DNA from: Bacillus sp. FJAT-29790
GTDB lineage: Bacteria; Bacillota; Bacilli; Bacillales; Cytobacillaceae
Length of the DNA: 42,135 nt
Assembly: GCF_019039215.1 (NCBI RefSeq)
Contig: NZ_JAHNZZ010000006.1
Span: 71,912 to 114,046, forward strand
Reading direction: 5' to 3'
Shown here: positions 34,972 to 42,135 of the stretch, one piece after another
Numbering within the stretch: position 1 is the first letter of the stretch
Layout of the letters: every line of letters starts with the position of its first letter
The notes under the pieces: generated by a model
What the model was told of the DNA's origin: nothing
Database searches by the model: none
Seen by the model: only the letters and a program-made list of their open reading frames with translations
Translations under genes and position numbers: made by a program

Positions 34972-36525
34972 GTGACGGGGAAGACCGAACAGCAAAAACA
35001 AGAAATGATCGTTGTACTGGATTTTGGCAGCCAGTATAACCAATTGATTACACGTAGAATTCGTGAATTTGGTGTGTATAGCGAATTGCATCCACATACG
35101 ATTACGGCTGAGGAAATTAAGCAGATGAACCCAAAAGGGATTATTTTTTCTGGCGGCCCTAACAGTGTTTACGGGGAAAATGCTTTTCGTTGTGACGAAG
35201 AAATTTTTGAACTTGGACTGCCTATTTTTGGAATTTGCTATGGAATGCAGTTAATGACGATGCATTTTGGCGGAAAAGTAGAGGGCGCAAAGAATCGTGA
35301 GTATGGAAAAGCGGTTTTAACAGTTGAGAACCAATCAAGATTATTTGCTGAACTTCCTGCCGAACAGACGGTTTGGATGAGCCACGGTGATCTTGTTGTA
35401 GAAGCGCCGCAAGGATTTACGGTTGATGGAACGAACCCGTCATGCCCAATTGCAGCCATGAGTAACGAAGAACGCGGATTATATGCTGTACAATTCCATC
35501 CAGAAGTTCTTCATTCTGTCTATGGGAACGATATCTTGAAAAACTTTGTATTCGGTGTTTGTGGATGTAAGGGTGATTGGTCAATGGGGAACTTTATTGA
35601 AGTGGAAATGGAAAAAATCCGCCAGACCGTTGGCGATAAAAAAGTTCTTTGTGCTTTAAGTGGTGGGGTAGACTCATCTGTCGTTGCTGTTCTTATTCAT
35701 AAAGCAATCGGTGACCAGCTGACATGTATTTTTGTTGATCATGGTTTATTGCGTAAAGGCGAGGCAGAAGGTGTAATGAAAACTTTCTCAGAAGGTTTTC
35801 ATATGAATGTAATAAAAGTAGATGCGCAAGATCGTTTTTTAAACAAGCTTAAAGGTGTAAGCGATCCGGAACAAAAGCGCAAAATTATCGGAAACGAATT
35901 CATCTATGTATTTGATGATGAGGCAACAAAGCTTGAAGGCATTGAGTTTTTAGCGCAAGGTACTCTTTATACAGATATCATTGAAAGTGGAACGGCCACT
36001 GCTCAAACGATCAAGTCTCATCACAACGTAGGCGGTTTGCCTGAAGATATGCAATTCAAGCTAATTGAACCATTAAGCACATTATTTAAAGATGAGGTGC
36101 GTGCTTTAGGCACTGAGCTTGGAATACCTGATGAAATTGTGTGGAGACAGCCATTCCCTGGACCTGGCCTTGGAATTCGGGTTCTTGGCGAAATTACAGA
36201 GGACAAGCTAGAAATCGTCCGTGAATCGGATGCGATTTTACGCGATGAGATTCAAAAGGCGGGATTAGATCGCGATATATGGCAGTATTTCACTGTGTTG
36301 CCTAATATCCGAAGTGTAGGTGTAATGGGCGATGCCCGGACTTATGATCATACGATCGGAATTCGAGCTGTTACTTCAATTGATGGAATGACATCTGATT
36401 GGGCAAGAATTCCATGGGATGTATTGGAGAAAATTTCGACTCGGATTGTAAATGAAGTGGGGCATGTAAACCGCGTTGTTTATGATATTACAAGCAAGCC
36501 ACCAGCTACAATTGAGTGGGAATAG
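34972..36525 (+). CDS. guaA: GMP synthase (glutamine-hydrolysing)
   Basis: 517 residues from GTG 34972, with GAGGTG at 34960-34965; an upstream GTG at 34963 is possible. Glutamine amidotransferase domain: Cys89 (GICYGMQ), His176 and Glu178 (QFHPEV). ATP pyrophosphatase domain with P-loop LSGGVDSS (around 230). C-terminal dimerisation domain ending KPPATIEWE, the standard GuaA end. It converts XMP to GMP. Control by guanine riboswitch, with a MITE inserted in the leader. Confidence 0.97.
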   Translation: MTGKTEQQKQEMIVVLDFGSQYNQLITRRIREFGVYSELHPHTITAEEIKQMNPKGIIFSGGPNSVYGENAFRCDEEIFELGLPIFGICYGMQLMTMHFGGKVEGAKNREYGKAVLTVENQSRLFAELPAEQTVWMSHGDLVVEAPQGFTVDGTNPSCPIAAMSNEERGLYAVQFHPEVLHSVYGNDILKNFVFGVCGCKGDWSMGNFIEVEMEKIRQTVGDKKVLCALSGGVDSSVVAVLIHKAIGDQLTCIFVDHGLLRKGEAEGVMKTFSEGFHMNVIKVDAQDRFLNKLKGVSDPEQKRKIIGNEFIYVFDDEATKLEGIEFLAQGTLYTDIIESGTATAQTIKSHHNVGGLPEDMQFKLIEPLSTLFKDEVRALGTELGIPDEIVWRQPFPGPGLGIRVLGEITEDKLEIVRESDAILRDEIQKAGLDRDIWQYFTVLPNIRSVGVMGDARTYDHTIGIRAVTSIDGMTSDWARIPWDVLEKISTRIVNEVGHVNRVVYDITSKPPATIEWE

Positions 36526-36535
36526 AGTGCAACTT

Positions 36536-36567
36536 CCTTCAGTAGGGTGGTTTATCCCTACTGAAGG
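36536..36567 (+). terminator. Hairpin after guaA, no T tract
   Basis: CCTTCAGTAGGG / CCCTACTGAAGG, 12 perfect base pairs with an 8-base loop, directly after the guaA stop. It lacks a clear T run, so it may protect the RNA end rather than terminate. A 13-base palindrome, TTAGTTGAACTAA, follows at 36568-36580. Confidence 0.55.
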
Positions 36568-36590
36568 TTAGTTGAACTAATCGGGCTTTT

Positions 36591-36658
36591 ACGGGCAGTT
36601 ATCCTTACCATAAGTACCATCGATTAATCTAAATTAAGAAAAAGGATTTACTGCCCGT
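36591..36658. repeat. Long inverted repeat between guaA and pbuG
   Basis: ACGGGCAGT (36591-36599) / ACTGCCCGT (36650-36658), extended by ATCCTT / AAGGAT inside. No T tract. Could be a remnant of a small repeat element or an RNA structure. Confidence 0.6.
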
Positions 36659-36679
36659 TAATCTGCGATAAGTCATAAT

Positions 36680-36716
36680 ACGAACATTTTTTAAAAACGG
36701 ACATGTAAATGTTCGT
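36680..36716. promoter_or_regulatory. Likely PurR operator (paired PurBoxes)
   Basis: ACGAACATTT (36680-36689) and its inverted partner AAATGTTCGT (36707-36716) are 17 bases apart, as for PurR boxes (core CGAAC, 16-17 bases between). They sit just upstream of the pbuG promoter; pbuG is a known PurR target in B. subtilis. The same inverted repeat plus its T tract (36715-36722) could also act as the guaA terminator. Confidence 0.65.
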
Positions 36717-36723
36717 TTTTTTA

Positions 36724-36752
36724 TTGACTAACGAGAATTCTGCTGATAGAAT
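36724..36752 (+). promoter_or_regulatory. Sigma-A promoter of pbuG
   Basis: TTGACT (36724-36729), 17 bases, TAGAAT (36747-36752), placed between the PurBox pair and the riboswitch. Confidence 0.8.
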
Positions 36753-36777
36753 AAAAAGGAATTAAATATTGTCGTAT

Positions 36778-36850
36778 TACGTCGTATAATCATGGGGATA
36801 AGGCCCAGAAGTTTCTACCGAGCTACCGTAAATAGCTTGACTACGAGGTA
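36778..36850 (+). ncRNA. Guanine-class purine riboswitch aptamer of pbuG
   Basis: P1 TCGTA (36782-36786) / TACGA (36842-36846), conserved GTTTCTACC and CCGTAAA, and C as the ligand-specifying base in CTTGACTACG (guanine or hypoxanthine). AGTGCAA and GGACA downstream pair with TTGCGCT and TGTCC to give an antiterminator that overlaps the 3' side of P1. Confidence 0.9.
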
Positions 36851-36932
36851 AGTGCAAATTAGAGGACACCTATTATCGGTCTTTTTATTTTCATTTTTTC
36901 TGTCCAGCCTACTTGCGCTAATCCTGTTGTCA

Positions 36933-36963
36933 ACGCTCCGGTATTTACTAGGAGCGTATTTTT
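36933..36963 (+). terminator. Riboswitch terminator before pbuG
   Basis: ACGCTCC (36933-36939) / GGAGCGT (36951-36957), then ATTTTT. Confidence 0.85.
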
Positions 36964-37015
36964 ATGGCATTCGGTTGAATACTAAAAGCTAGGTAACCCA
37001 TTAGGAGGAAGAAAA

Positions 37016-38344
37016 ATGAAAAAGTATTTCCAGTTTGAGGAGCTTGGAACAAACTATCGCAGGGAATTTATGGGCGGTATGACTACGTTTTTAGCAATGG
37101 CCTATATTCTAGTAGTTAACCCTGCAATTTTAACCCTTGCTGACGTGCCGGACCTACCTGATGCTTTACGTATGGATTATGGAGCTGTATTTGTTGCAAC
37201 TGCACTTTCTGCGGCAATTGGTTCGATCATCATGGGGTTAATTGGAAAGTATCCACTTGCTCTTGCACCAGGCCTTGGATTAAACGCCTTTTTTGCTTAT
37301 ACAGTCGTATTAGTTAACGGGAGTCCATGGCAGCACGCACTTGCTGCAGTTTTTATTTCAGGTGTATTCTTTTTACTTTTAACACTCACTGGACTTCGTG
37401 AAAAACTTATTAACGCGATCCCGATTGAGTTGAAGCATGCTGTTGGAGCGGGAATCGGATTATTTATTACATTTATTGGCTTTCAAAACTCTGGAATTAT
37501 TGTAAATAATGATGCAACACTTGTAGGGTTAGGGGATTTAACAAACGGGAATACCCTTCTTGCGGTTTTCGGACTTCTTGTTACGGTTATATTAATGTCA
37601 CGCGGAGTTAAAGGCGGCGTATTTTATGGAATGATTATTACCGTTATTGTAGGAATGATCTTTCAATTAATTGAAATACCTGAAAAAATTGTGGATAAAG
37701 CGCCAAGCCTTGCGCCGACATTTGGTGCGTTATTTAGTTCGTTTGGAGATAGTTCTTTTTATACAACAACGATGTTGGGTATTATTTTAACCTTTTTATT
37801 CGTAGATTTCTTTGATAATGCTGGAACATTAGTTGCTGTTGCGAATCAAGCTGGATTTGTGAAGGACAATAAGCTTCCACGTGCGGGAAGAGCGTTAATT
37901 TCGGATTCAATCGCTTCCATTTCTGGTTCTATATTTGGAACATCAACAGTTACTTCTTTTATTGAATCATCGGCAGGGGTCGCAGCTGGAGCAAGAACGG
38001 GATTTGCTTCACTAGTAACGGCAGGATTCTTTATTATTTCTATCTTTTTCTTCCCGTTATTAGCAATTGTCACACCAGCGGTCACAGCGCCCGCATTAAT
38101 TATTGTCGGAGTGTTGATGGTTTCATCGCTCGGAAAAATTGATTGGACTAAATTCGAAGTTGCAGTACCTGCCTTTTTAACGATGATCGCGATGCCTCTC
38201 TCATATAGTATTGCGACAGGAATTGCGATTGGATTTATTTTTTATCCAATTACAATGATCGTAAAAGGCCGTATTAAAGAAATCCACCCAATTATGTATA
38301 TTTTCTTTGGGATTTTTGTTCTTTACTTCATTTTCTTAAAATAA
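37016..38344 (+). CDS. pbuG: Guanine/hypoxanthine permease (NCS2, AzgA-like)
   Basis: 442 residues, same length class as PbuG of B. subtilis. Starts MKKYFQFEELGTNYRREFMGGMTTFLAMAYILVVNP, typical of the AzgA-like branch, with about 12-14 membrane helices and the family motif ALAPGLGLNAFFAYTVV. AGGAGG lies before the ATG. It imports hypoxanthine and guanine by proton symport. Placed after guaA as in B. subtilis, under PurR and a guanine riboswitch. Confidence 0.95.
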   Translation: MKKYFQFEELGTNYRREFMGGMTTFLAMAYILVVNPAILTLADVPDLPDALRMDYGAVFVATALSAAIGSIIMGLIGKYPLALAPGLGLNAFFAYTVVLVNGSPWQHALAAVFISGVFFLLLTLTGLREKLINAIPIELKHAVGAGIGLFITFIGFQNSGIIVNNDATLVGLGDLTNGNTLLAVFGLLVTVILMSRGVKGGVFYGMIITVIVGMIFQLIEIPEKIVDKAPSLAPTFGALFSSFGDSSFYTTTMLGIILTFLFVDFFDNAGTLVAVANQAGFVKDNKLPRAGRALISDSIASISGSIFGTSTVTSFIESSAGVAAGARTGFASLVTAGFFIISIFFFPLLAIVTPAVTAPALIIVGVLMVSSLGKIDWTKFEVAVPAFLTMIAMPLSYSIATGIAIGFIFYPITMIVKGRIKEIHPIMYIFFGIFVLYFIFLK

Positions 38345-38345
38345 T

Positions 38346-38545
38346 GGCTTTGTTAATGAACAATGTTGATAAATGTATATTAGCGGGGTCGATTTTGCCT
38401 GGTCGACAAAAACGCCACGTCCTGTGGCATTGTCGACACTAGCACGTCCTGTGCGTCGGAGAGAGCCTTTTTTGCGATAGCAAAATCCGCCTCTTGGAAG
38501 GTAAATCGAACCCGCGACTAGACCACAATATTGTTTAACAAAGCA
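38346..38545. mobile_element. 200-bp inverted-repeat element with twin hairpins
   Basis: Ends GGCTTTGTTAATGAACAATG and CAATATTGTTTAACAAAGCA are inverted repeats. Inside them AGCGGGGTCGATTTTGCC pairs loosely with GGTAAATCGAACCCGCGAC. The centre has two small hairpins with the same loop, GCCAC-GTCCT-GTGGC (38414-38428) and GCAC-GTCCT-GTGC (38442-38454), each next to GTCGAC. AAAATAAT flanks the element on both sides (38338-38345, 38546-38553), a likely 8-bp target duplication that includes the pbuG stop codon. Non-coding. Confidence 0.75.
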
Positions 38546-38557
38546 AAAATAATAAAG

Positions 38558-38592
38558 AACGGAGATTCGCAGTCATACGGATCTCCGTTTTT
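38558..38592 (+). terminator. pbuG terminator
   Basis: AACGGAGAT / ATCTCCGTT, then a T tract. Now about 210 bases from the pbuG stop because of the inserted element. Confidence 0.88.
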
Positions 38593-38601
38593 CTATTTCC
38601 G

Positions 38602-38630
38602 TTGACTTCATTTTCAGTGTCTTATAATAT
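38602..38630 (+). promoter_or_regulatory. Candidate promoter of glcT
   Basis: TTGACT (38602-38607) and TATAAT (38623-38628) with 15 bases between, or TAATAT (38625-38630) with 17. Confidence 0.6.
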
Positions 38631-38676
38631 GGGCATGATGGCACTAGTCGAATGATGTCGAAGTGGGGAGAAGGGT

Positions 38677-39516
38677 ATGGGGGACTTTCAAGTTGAAAAA
38701 GTATTAAATAATAATGTATTGTTTGGCAGCCACCATTCATTTGGGGAAGTTGTTTTAATCGGAAAGGGAATCGGCTTTAACCAAAAACAAGGCAATTACA
38801 TTGCAGCCGAATCGATAGAAAAGCTTTTTATTTTAAAAAATGAAAAAGAACAGGAAAATTATATTAAACTTTTACCATTCGTTGAAAACGATTTACATGA
38901 AGTTATCATTTCCTCAATCGAATTAATTAAAAAACGAACCCGGTCTGCCTTGAATGAGCACATCCATGTAGCGTTAACTGATCACTTAATGTTTGCTGTT
39001 ACAAGGATGTCAAAAAGAATGGAAATGAAAAACCCCTTTCTGATCGAGACAAGGGCTTTATATCCACTTGAATTCGAAATTGCAAAAGAAGTAGTCGATT
39101 TAATCGGTGAAAAAACGGGTATTTATTTACCTGATGGGGAAGTTGGGTTTATTGCTATCCATATTCATAGTGCGGTTATGAATAGGAATCTTTCGGAAGT
39201 GAATCAGCATTCACAGCTTGTTACCCTTTTAATCGATATGATTGAAGACCAGCTGAAAATAAAAATCGATAAAGATAGTATTGATTATATGCGGCTTGTT
39301 CGTCATATTCGTTTTACAATTGAACGCATAAATAAAGGGGAAAAGGTCGAAGAACCAGAAACAATTACCTCCCTCTTGAAAGAGGAATACCCAGTGTGTT
39401 ATAGTTTATCTTGGAAGCTCATAAAAGTGATGCAACAAACATTAAAAAAGCAAGTTTTTAATGCTGAAGCTGTCTATTTGACAATGCATTTGCAAAGGCT
39501 TCAGAAGAAAATTTAA
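38677..39516 (+). CDS. glcT: GlcT, transcription antiterminator of ptsG
   Basis: 279 residues. N-terminal RNA-binding CAT domain (about 1-60, FQVEKVLNNNVLFG), then two PRD domains with the regulatory histidines (LNEHIHVALTDH; GFIAIHIHSA). GlcT binds the RAT RNA in the next leader and stops terminator folding when glucose is present; phosphorylation by PtsG blocks it when glucose is absent. GGGGAGAAGGG precedes the ATG. Same pair order as in B. subtilis. Confidence 0.95.
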   Translation: MGDFQVEKVLNNNVLFGSHHSFGEVVLIGKGIGFNQKQGNYIAAESIEKLFILKNEKEQENYIKLLPFVENDLHEVIISSIELIKKRTRSALNEHIHVALTDHLMFAVTRMSKRMEMKNPFLIETRALYPLEFEIAKEVVDLIGEKTGIYLPDGEVGFIAIHIHSAVMNRNLSEVNQHSQLVTLLIDMIEDQLKIKIDKDSIDYMRLVRHIRFTIERINKGEKVEEPETITSLLKEEYPVCYSLSWKLIKVMQQTLKKQVFNAEAVYLTMHLQRLQKKI

Positions 39517-39528
39517 TCGCGATTATCT

Positions 39529-39562
39529 TTACGTGTTACTGATACGATCAGGCATGAGTGAA
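39529..39562 (+). promoter_or_regulatory. RAT sequence, GlcT binding RNA
   Basis: ACGTGTTACTGATACGATCA followed by GGCATGAG closely matches the ptsG RAT as I recall it from B. subtilis. It folds around ACTGAT / ATCAGG and overlaps the left arm of the terminator, so the two structures exclude each other. Confidence 0.9.
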
Positions 39563-39640
39563 GAAGGTTGTTGATTCGAAGTTTTAGGGAGACTATCCCC
39601 GTTTAACTTCTTTTCAATCCTTTTTCCTCATGCCTTTTTT
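39551..39640 (+). terminator. ptsG leader terminator
   Basis: GGCATGAG (39551-39558) / CTCATGCC (39627-39634), then TTTTTT. A nested stem GAAGTT / AACTTC with GGG/CCC lies inside. Confidence 0.88.
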
Positions 39641-39667
39641 ATTTTTCTTTTTAATGTTTGTGATAGA

Positions 39668-39681
39668 TGAAAACGCTTTAT
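39668..39681 (+). promoter_or_regulatory. cre-like site just before ptsG
   Basis: TGAAAACGCTTTAT matches the CcpA site consensus except at one position. It lies behind the terminator and 31 bases before ptsG, a roadblock position. Confidence 0.4.
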
Positions 39682-39712
39682 GGGTCGAAAAAATCTTATA
39701 GGGGGATTACTA

Positions 39713-41776
39713 ATGTTTAAGAAGGCTTTTGGTGTTTTACAACAAGTTGGGAAAGCATTAATGCTTCCAGTAGCTCTCTTGCCAGCGGCAGGTTTGTTGC
39801 TCGGAATTGGAAATGCTGCACAACAAGAAACGATGCTGCAGTACCTTCCTTTTCTAAATGCAAATTGGATTCAGCTTATGGCGAGTGTGATGGAAGATGC
39901 TGGTGGTATTATTTTTGGTAACTTGGCACTAATTTTCGCTGTTGGTGTTGCAATTGGTTTAGCGGGTGATGGTGCGGCGGCGCTTGCTGCATTAGTAGGC
40001 TATTTAGTTTTGAATCAAGTAATGGGTTCATGGATTGGAGTTACTCCGGAGATGCTTGCCGAAAATCCAGGCTTTGCAAGCGTTTTAGGGATTCCTACGT
40101 TACAAACAGGGGTGTTTGGAGGTATTATCGTTGGTCTGATTGCTGCTTTTTGTTACAAACGTTTCCATGATATTGAAATGCCTTCATTTCTTGGTTTCTT
40201 TGCTGGAAAACGCTTTGTGCCGATTATTACAGCGGCAACTTCTTTAGTAGCTGGCCTTTTGCTATTAGTGGTTTGGCCACCGGTTCAAGATGCAATGAAT
40301 AGCGCATCACTATGGTTAATTGAAGAAGGAACCTATTTTGCGGTATTTTTCTTTGGCTTCATCAAACGATTATTAATTCCTTTCGGTTTACACCATATTT
40401 ACCACGCTCCGTTCTGGTATGAGTTCGGCTCTTATACAACAACGGCTGGGCAATTAGTACGTGGAGATATGACAATTTTCTTTGCGCAATTGAAAGATGG
40501 AGTAGAGATTACGGCTGGTAACTTTATGGGGGGAGAATTTCCGATCATGATGTTTGGTTTACCGGCAGCAGCGTTAGCTATGTATCATACAGCGCGACCT
40601 GAAAAGAAAAAGCTTGTAGCTGGTTTGTTGGGTTCAGCAGCGCTAACATCTTTCTTGACAGGTATTACTGAACCATTAGAGTTTTTATTTTTATTTATTG
40701 CTCCTGCACTGTTCGTTGTCCATGCAGTGCTTGATGGTCTATCGTTTGTATTAATGACATTTCTTAATGTTCACATTGGTTACACCTTTTCTGGCGGAGC
40801 AATTGATTTCCTTCTTTTTGGTATCTTACCAGGCAGAGAGCCATGGTGGATTGCGATTCTACTAGGACTTGTATTTGCGGTCATTTATTATTTCGTATTC
40901 CGCTTTGCGATTACTAAATTTAATTTACCGACACCTGGCCGTGAAAAAGAAAATGGAGTGAAAGAGCAAGGGAATTCACAGAGAAAGGCGGGCGACCTTG
41001 CATACAATATCCTTAATGCAATGGGAGGGCAAAGCAACATTTCTAATTTAGACGCCTGTATTACCCGACTTCGTGTATCTGTAAACGACATTAAAGAAGT
41101 TGACAAGGATGAATTGAAAAAGCTTGGTGCAGCGGGTGTACTGGAGGTCGGTAACAATATTCAAGCGATCTTTGGCCCGCGATCAGAAACGATTAAAAGT
41201 CAAATGAAAGATATTATGAGTGGGAAAAAGCCATCGTCAGTCGAAAAAGATCCTAAGGGAGGAGTAACGAAACAAATAGAAGAAGTGCTTCCTGAATTCC
41301 TTCAGAATGAATTGAAAGATGATATTTTCGTATCTCCTATTAAAGGTGAGGTTTTACCGATTACTGAAGTTCCTGATGCTGTTTTCTCTGGAAAAATGAT
41401 GGGCGATGGATTTGCTATCCTTCCATCAGAAGGAACAATAGTCTCTCCTGTAGATGGGAAAATCGTAAATCTATTCCCAACAAAACATGCAATTGGAATT
41501 TTATCTGATTCAGGTCGTGAAATTCTGATTCATGTTGGAATTGACACGGTTAATTTAAAAGGGCAGGGTTTTGAAGCGCTTGTTGTTGAAAATGAACATG
41601 TAAAAGCGGGTGATCCATTATTGAAGGTGGATTTGGATTTCATTAGAGGCAATGCGCCTTCTGTAATAACGCCAATTGTATTTACGAATCTTCAGCAAGG
41701 TGAAATGATAGTTATTAATAAACCGGGGAGCGTTGAATTAATAGAAAAAGATATTATCTCAATATCTAAAATTTAA
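39713..41776 (+). CDS. ptsG: Glucose-specific PTS permease, EIICBA
   Basis: 687 residues from ATG 39713, with GGGGGAT upstream; an in-frame ATG at 39680 has no site. Order IIC-IIB-IIA as in B. subtilis PtsG. IIC: about ten membrane helices ([27 protein letters not shown] start). IIB: phosphocysteine Cys449 ([13 protein letters not shown]). IIA: His607 ([17 protein letters not shown]). It takes up and phosphorylates glucose, and controls GlcT. Own terminator. Confidence 0.96.
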   Translation: MFKKAFGVLQQVGKALMLPVALLPAAGLLLGIGNAAQQETMLQYLPFLNANWIQLMASVMEDAGGIIFGNLALIFAVGVAIGLAGDGAAALAALVGYLVLNQVMGSWIGVTPEMLAENPGFASVLGIPTLQTGVFGGIIVGLIAAFCYKRFHDIEMPSFLGFFAGKRFVPIITAATSLVAGLLLLVVWPPVQDAMNSASLWLIEEGTYFAVFFFGFIKRLLIPFGLHHIYHAPFWYEFGSYTTTAGQLVRGDMTIFFAQLKDGVEITAGNFMGGEFPIMMFGLPAAALAMYHTARPEKKKLVAGLLGSAALTSFLTGITEPLEFLFLFIAPALFVVHAVLDGLSFVLMTFLNVHIGYTFSGGAIDFLLFGILPGREPWWIAILLGLVFAVIYYFVFRFAITKFNLPTPGREKENGVKEQGNSQRKAGDLAYNILNAMGGQSNISNLDACITRLRVSVNDIKEVDKDELKKLGAAGVLEVGNNIQAIFGPRSETIKSQMKDIMSGKKPSSVEKDPKGGVTKQIEEVLPEFLQNELKDDIFVSPIKGEVLPITEVPDAVFSGKMMGDGFAILPSEGTIVSPVDGKIVNLFPTKHAIGILSDSGREILIHVGIDTVNLKGQGFEALVVENEHVKAGDPLLKVDLDFIRGNAPSVITPIVFTNLQQGEMIVINKPGSVELIEKDIISISKI

Positions 41777-41799
41777 ATATATTAATAGGAAGAAACACG

Positions 41800-41838
41800 G
41801 AAACCAGCTACTTTAATTAGAAGCTGGTTTCTTCTTTT
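41800..41838 (+). terminator. ptsG terminator
   Basis: GAAACCAGCT (41800-41809) / AGCTGGTTTC (41822-41831), then TTCTTTT. Confidence 0.88.
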
Positions 41839-41871
41839 ATCCGAATAACTAGAAAAAGTTATTAAAAGTTG

Positions 41872-41900
41872 TTGACGAGCTATAGATACGGTGTTATTAT
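41872..41900 (+). promoter_or_regulatory. rRNA operon promoter P1
   Basis: TTGACG (41872-41877), 17 bases, TATTAT (41895-41900). Confidence 0.85.
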
Positions 41901-41953
41901 ATAAAAACAGTCATTAACGAGTTAACAAGTTTTTAAAAGATTAATAAAAAATG

Positions 41954-41982
41954 TTGACATCGTGATTGATAAATGATATATT
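41954..41982 (+). promoter_or_regulatory. rRNA operon promoter P2
   Basis: TTGACA (41954-41959), 17 bases, TATATT (41977-41982). Two promoters about 80 bases apart are typical of Bacillus rrn operons. Confidence 0.9.
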
Positions 41983-41988
41983 AATAAA

Positions 41989-42135
41989 GTTGCTTCTGAG
42001 AAAAGAGATTGAAAGAGTGCTTTTCTAAGAAGCGAAAGTGATGATAGATATCATCATAAAATTAAAATCATTAGTCTTGCTCTTTGAAAACTGAACGAAC
42101 AAAAACGTCAACGTTTAAATTTTTATTTTCGAGCT
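41989..42135 (+). ncRNA. rRNA operon leader with boxA, 16S gene just outside
   Basis: TGCTCTTTGA (42078-42087) within CTTGCTCTTTGAAAACTGAA is the boxA antitermination site and its usual surroundings. Leader hairpins GCTTCT / AGAAGC (41992-42033) and GATGATA / TATCATC (42040-42055) precede it. The window stops before the 16S start. Confidence 0.85.

Noticed and set aside
38490..38525. tRNA-like T arm on the minus strand (GCGGGTTCGATTTACC)
   Set aside because: No acceptor stem, D arm or anticodon arm can be built around it; it is one arm of the fold-back element.
42089..42135. Start of the 16S rRNA gene
   Set aside because: The leader and boxA are present, but the conserved 16S start (GAGTTTGATCCTGG) is not in the window.

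Overview
The window is chromosomal DNA from a low-GC Gram-positive rod of the Bacillaceae. Evidence: strong AGGAGG-type ribosome binding sites with frequent TTG/GTG starts, many Rho-independent terminators, purine riboswitches, and a block in the same order as Bacillus subtilis (yeaC-yeaD-yebA-guaA-pbuG), followed by glcT-ptsG with a RAT antiterminator leader. The window ends in the tandem promoters and boxA leader of an rRNA operon; the 16S gene itself lies just outside.

Region 1 (1-5.7 kb): a LysR-type regulator, then a fused acyl-CoA:acetate/3-ketoacid CoA-transferase, a MaoC-type hydratase, a ketopantoate-reductase-like oxidoreductase and a small VOC/glyoxalase protein. This looks like a catabolic or CoA-ester cluster of unknown substrate. 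A 52-bp tandem repeat (eight full copies plus degenerate ends) lies between the first two enzymes. Region 2 (5.7-9 kb): a methyl-accepting chemotaxis protein and a lone TrpX-type ABC substrate-binding lipoprotein.

Region 3 (9-25.5 kb) is the accessory heart. A long regulatory intergenic region (cre-like site, two Spo0A-box-like sites, a 90-bp MITE) leads into a Tad/Flp pilus operon: VWA lipoprotein, unknown protein, CpaB, CpaE/TadZ, CpaF/TadA, TadB, TadC, Flp pilin, TadE, TadG-like. Directly after it comes a secreted or membrane-anchored polymorphic toxin with a C-terminal HNH/LHH-type nuclease tip, a SUKH-type immunity gene, a broken fragment, a second possible immunity gene, and a frameshifted duplicate of the toxin's middle region containing a 166-bp identical block. 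A membrane protein and a second VWA lipoprotein close the island. My main hypothesis is that the Tad machinery and the toxin form one contact-dependent antagonism or kin-recognition module.

Region 4 (25.6-34.3 kb): a DUF2207 membrane protein on the minus strand, a divergent transglutaminase lipoprotein, then the MoxR ATPase / DUF58 / transmembrane transglutaminase operon. Region 5 (34.3-42.1 kb): guaA and pbuG, each behind a guanine-class riboswitch, pbuG also behind a likely PurR operator. A 292-bp MITE with 6-bp target duplications sits between the guaA riboswitch and guaA. A second, different 200-bp inverted-repeat element sits directly at the pbuG stop codon. GlcT and the glucose PTS permease PtsG follow, then the rrn promoter region.

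All functional calls come from reading the sequence and from recall of protein families. No database search was possible.
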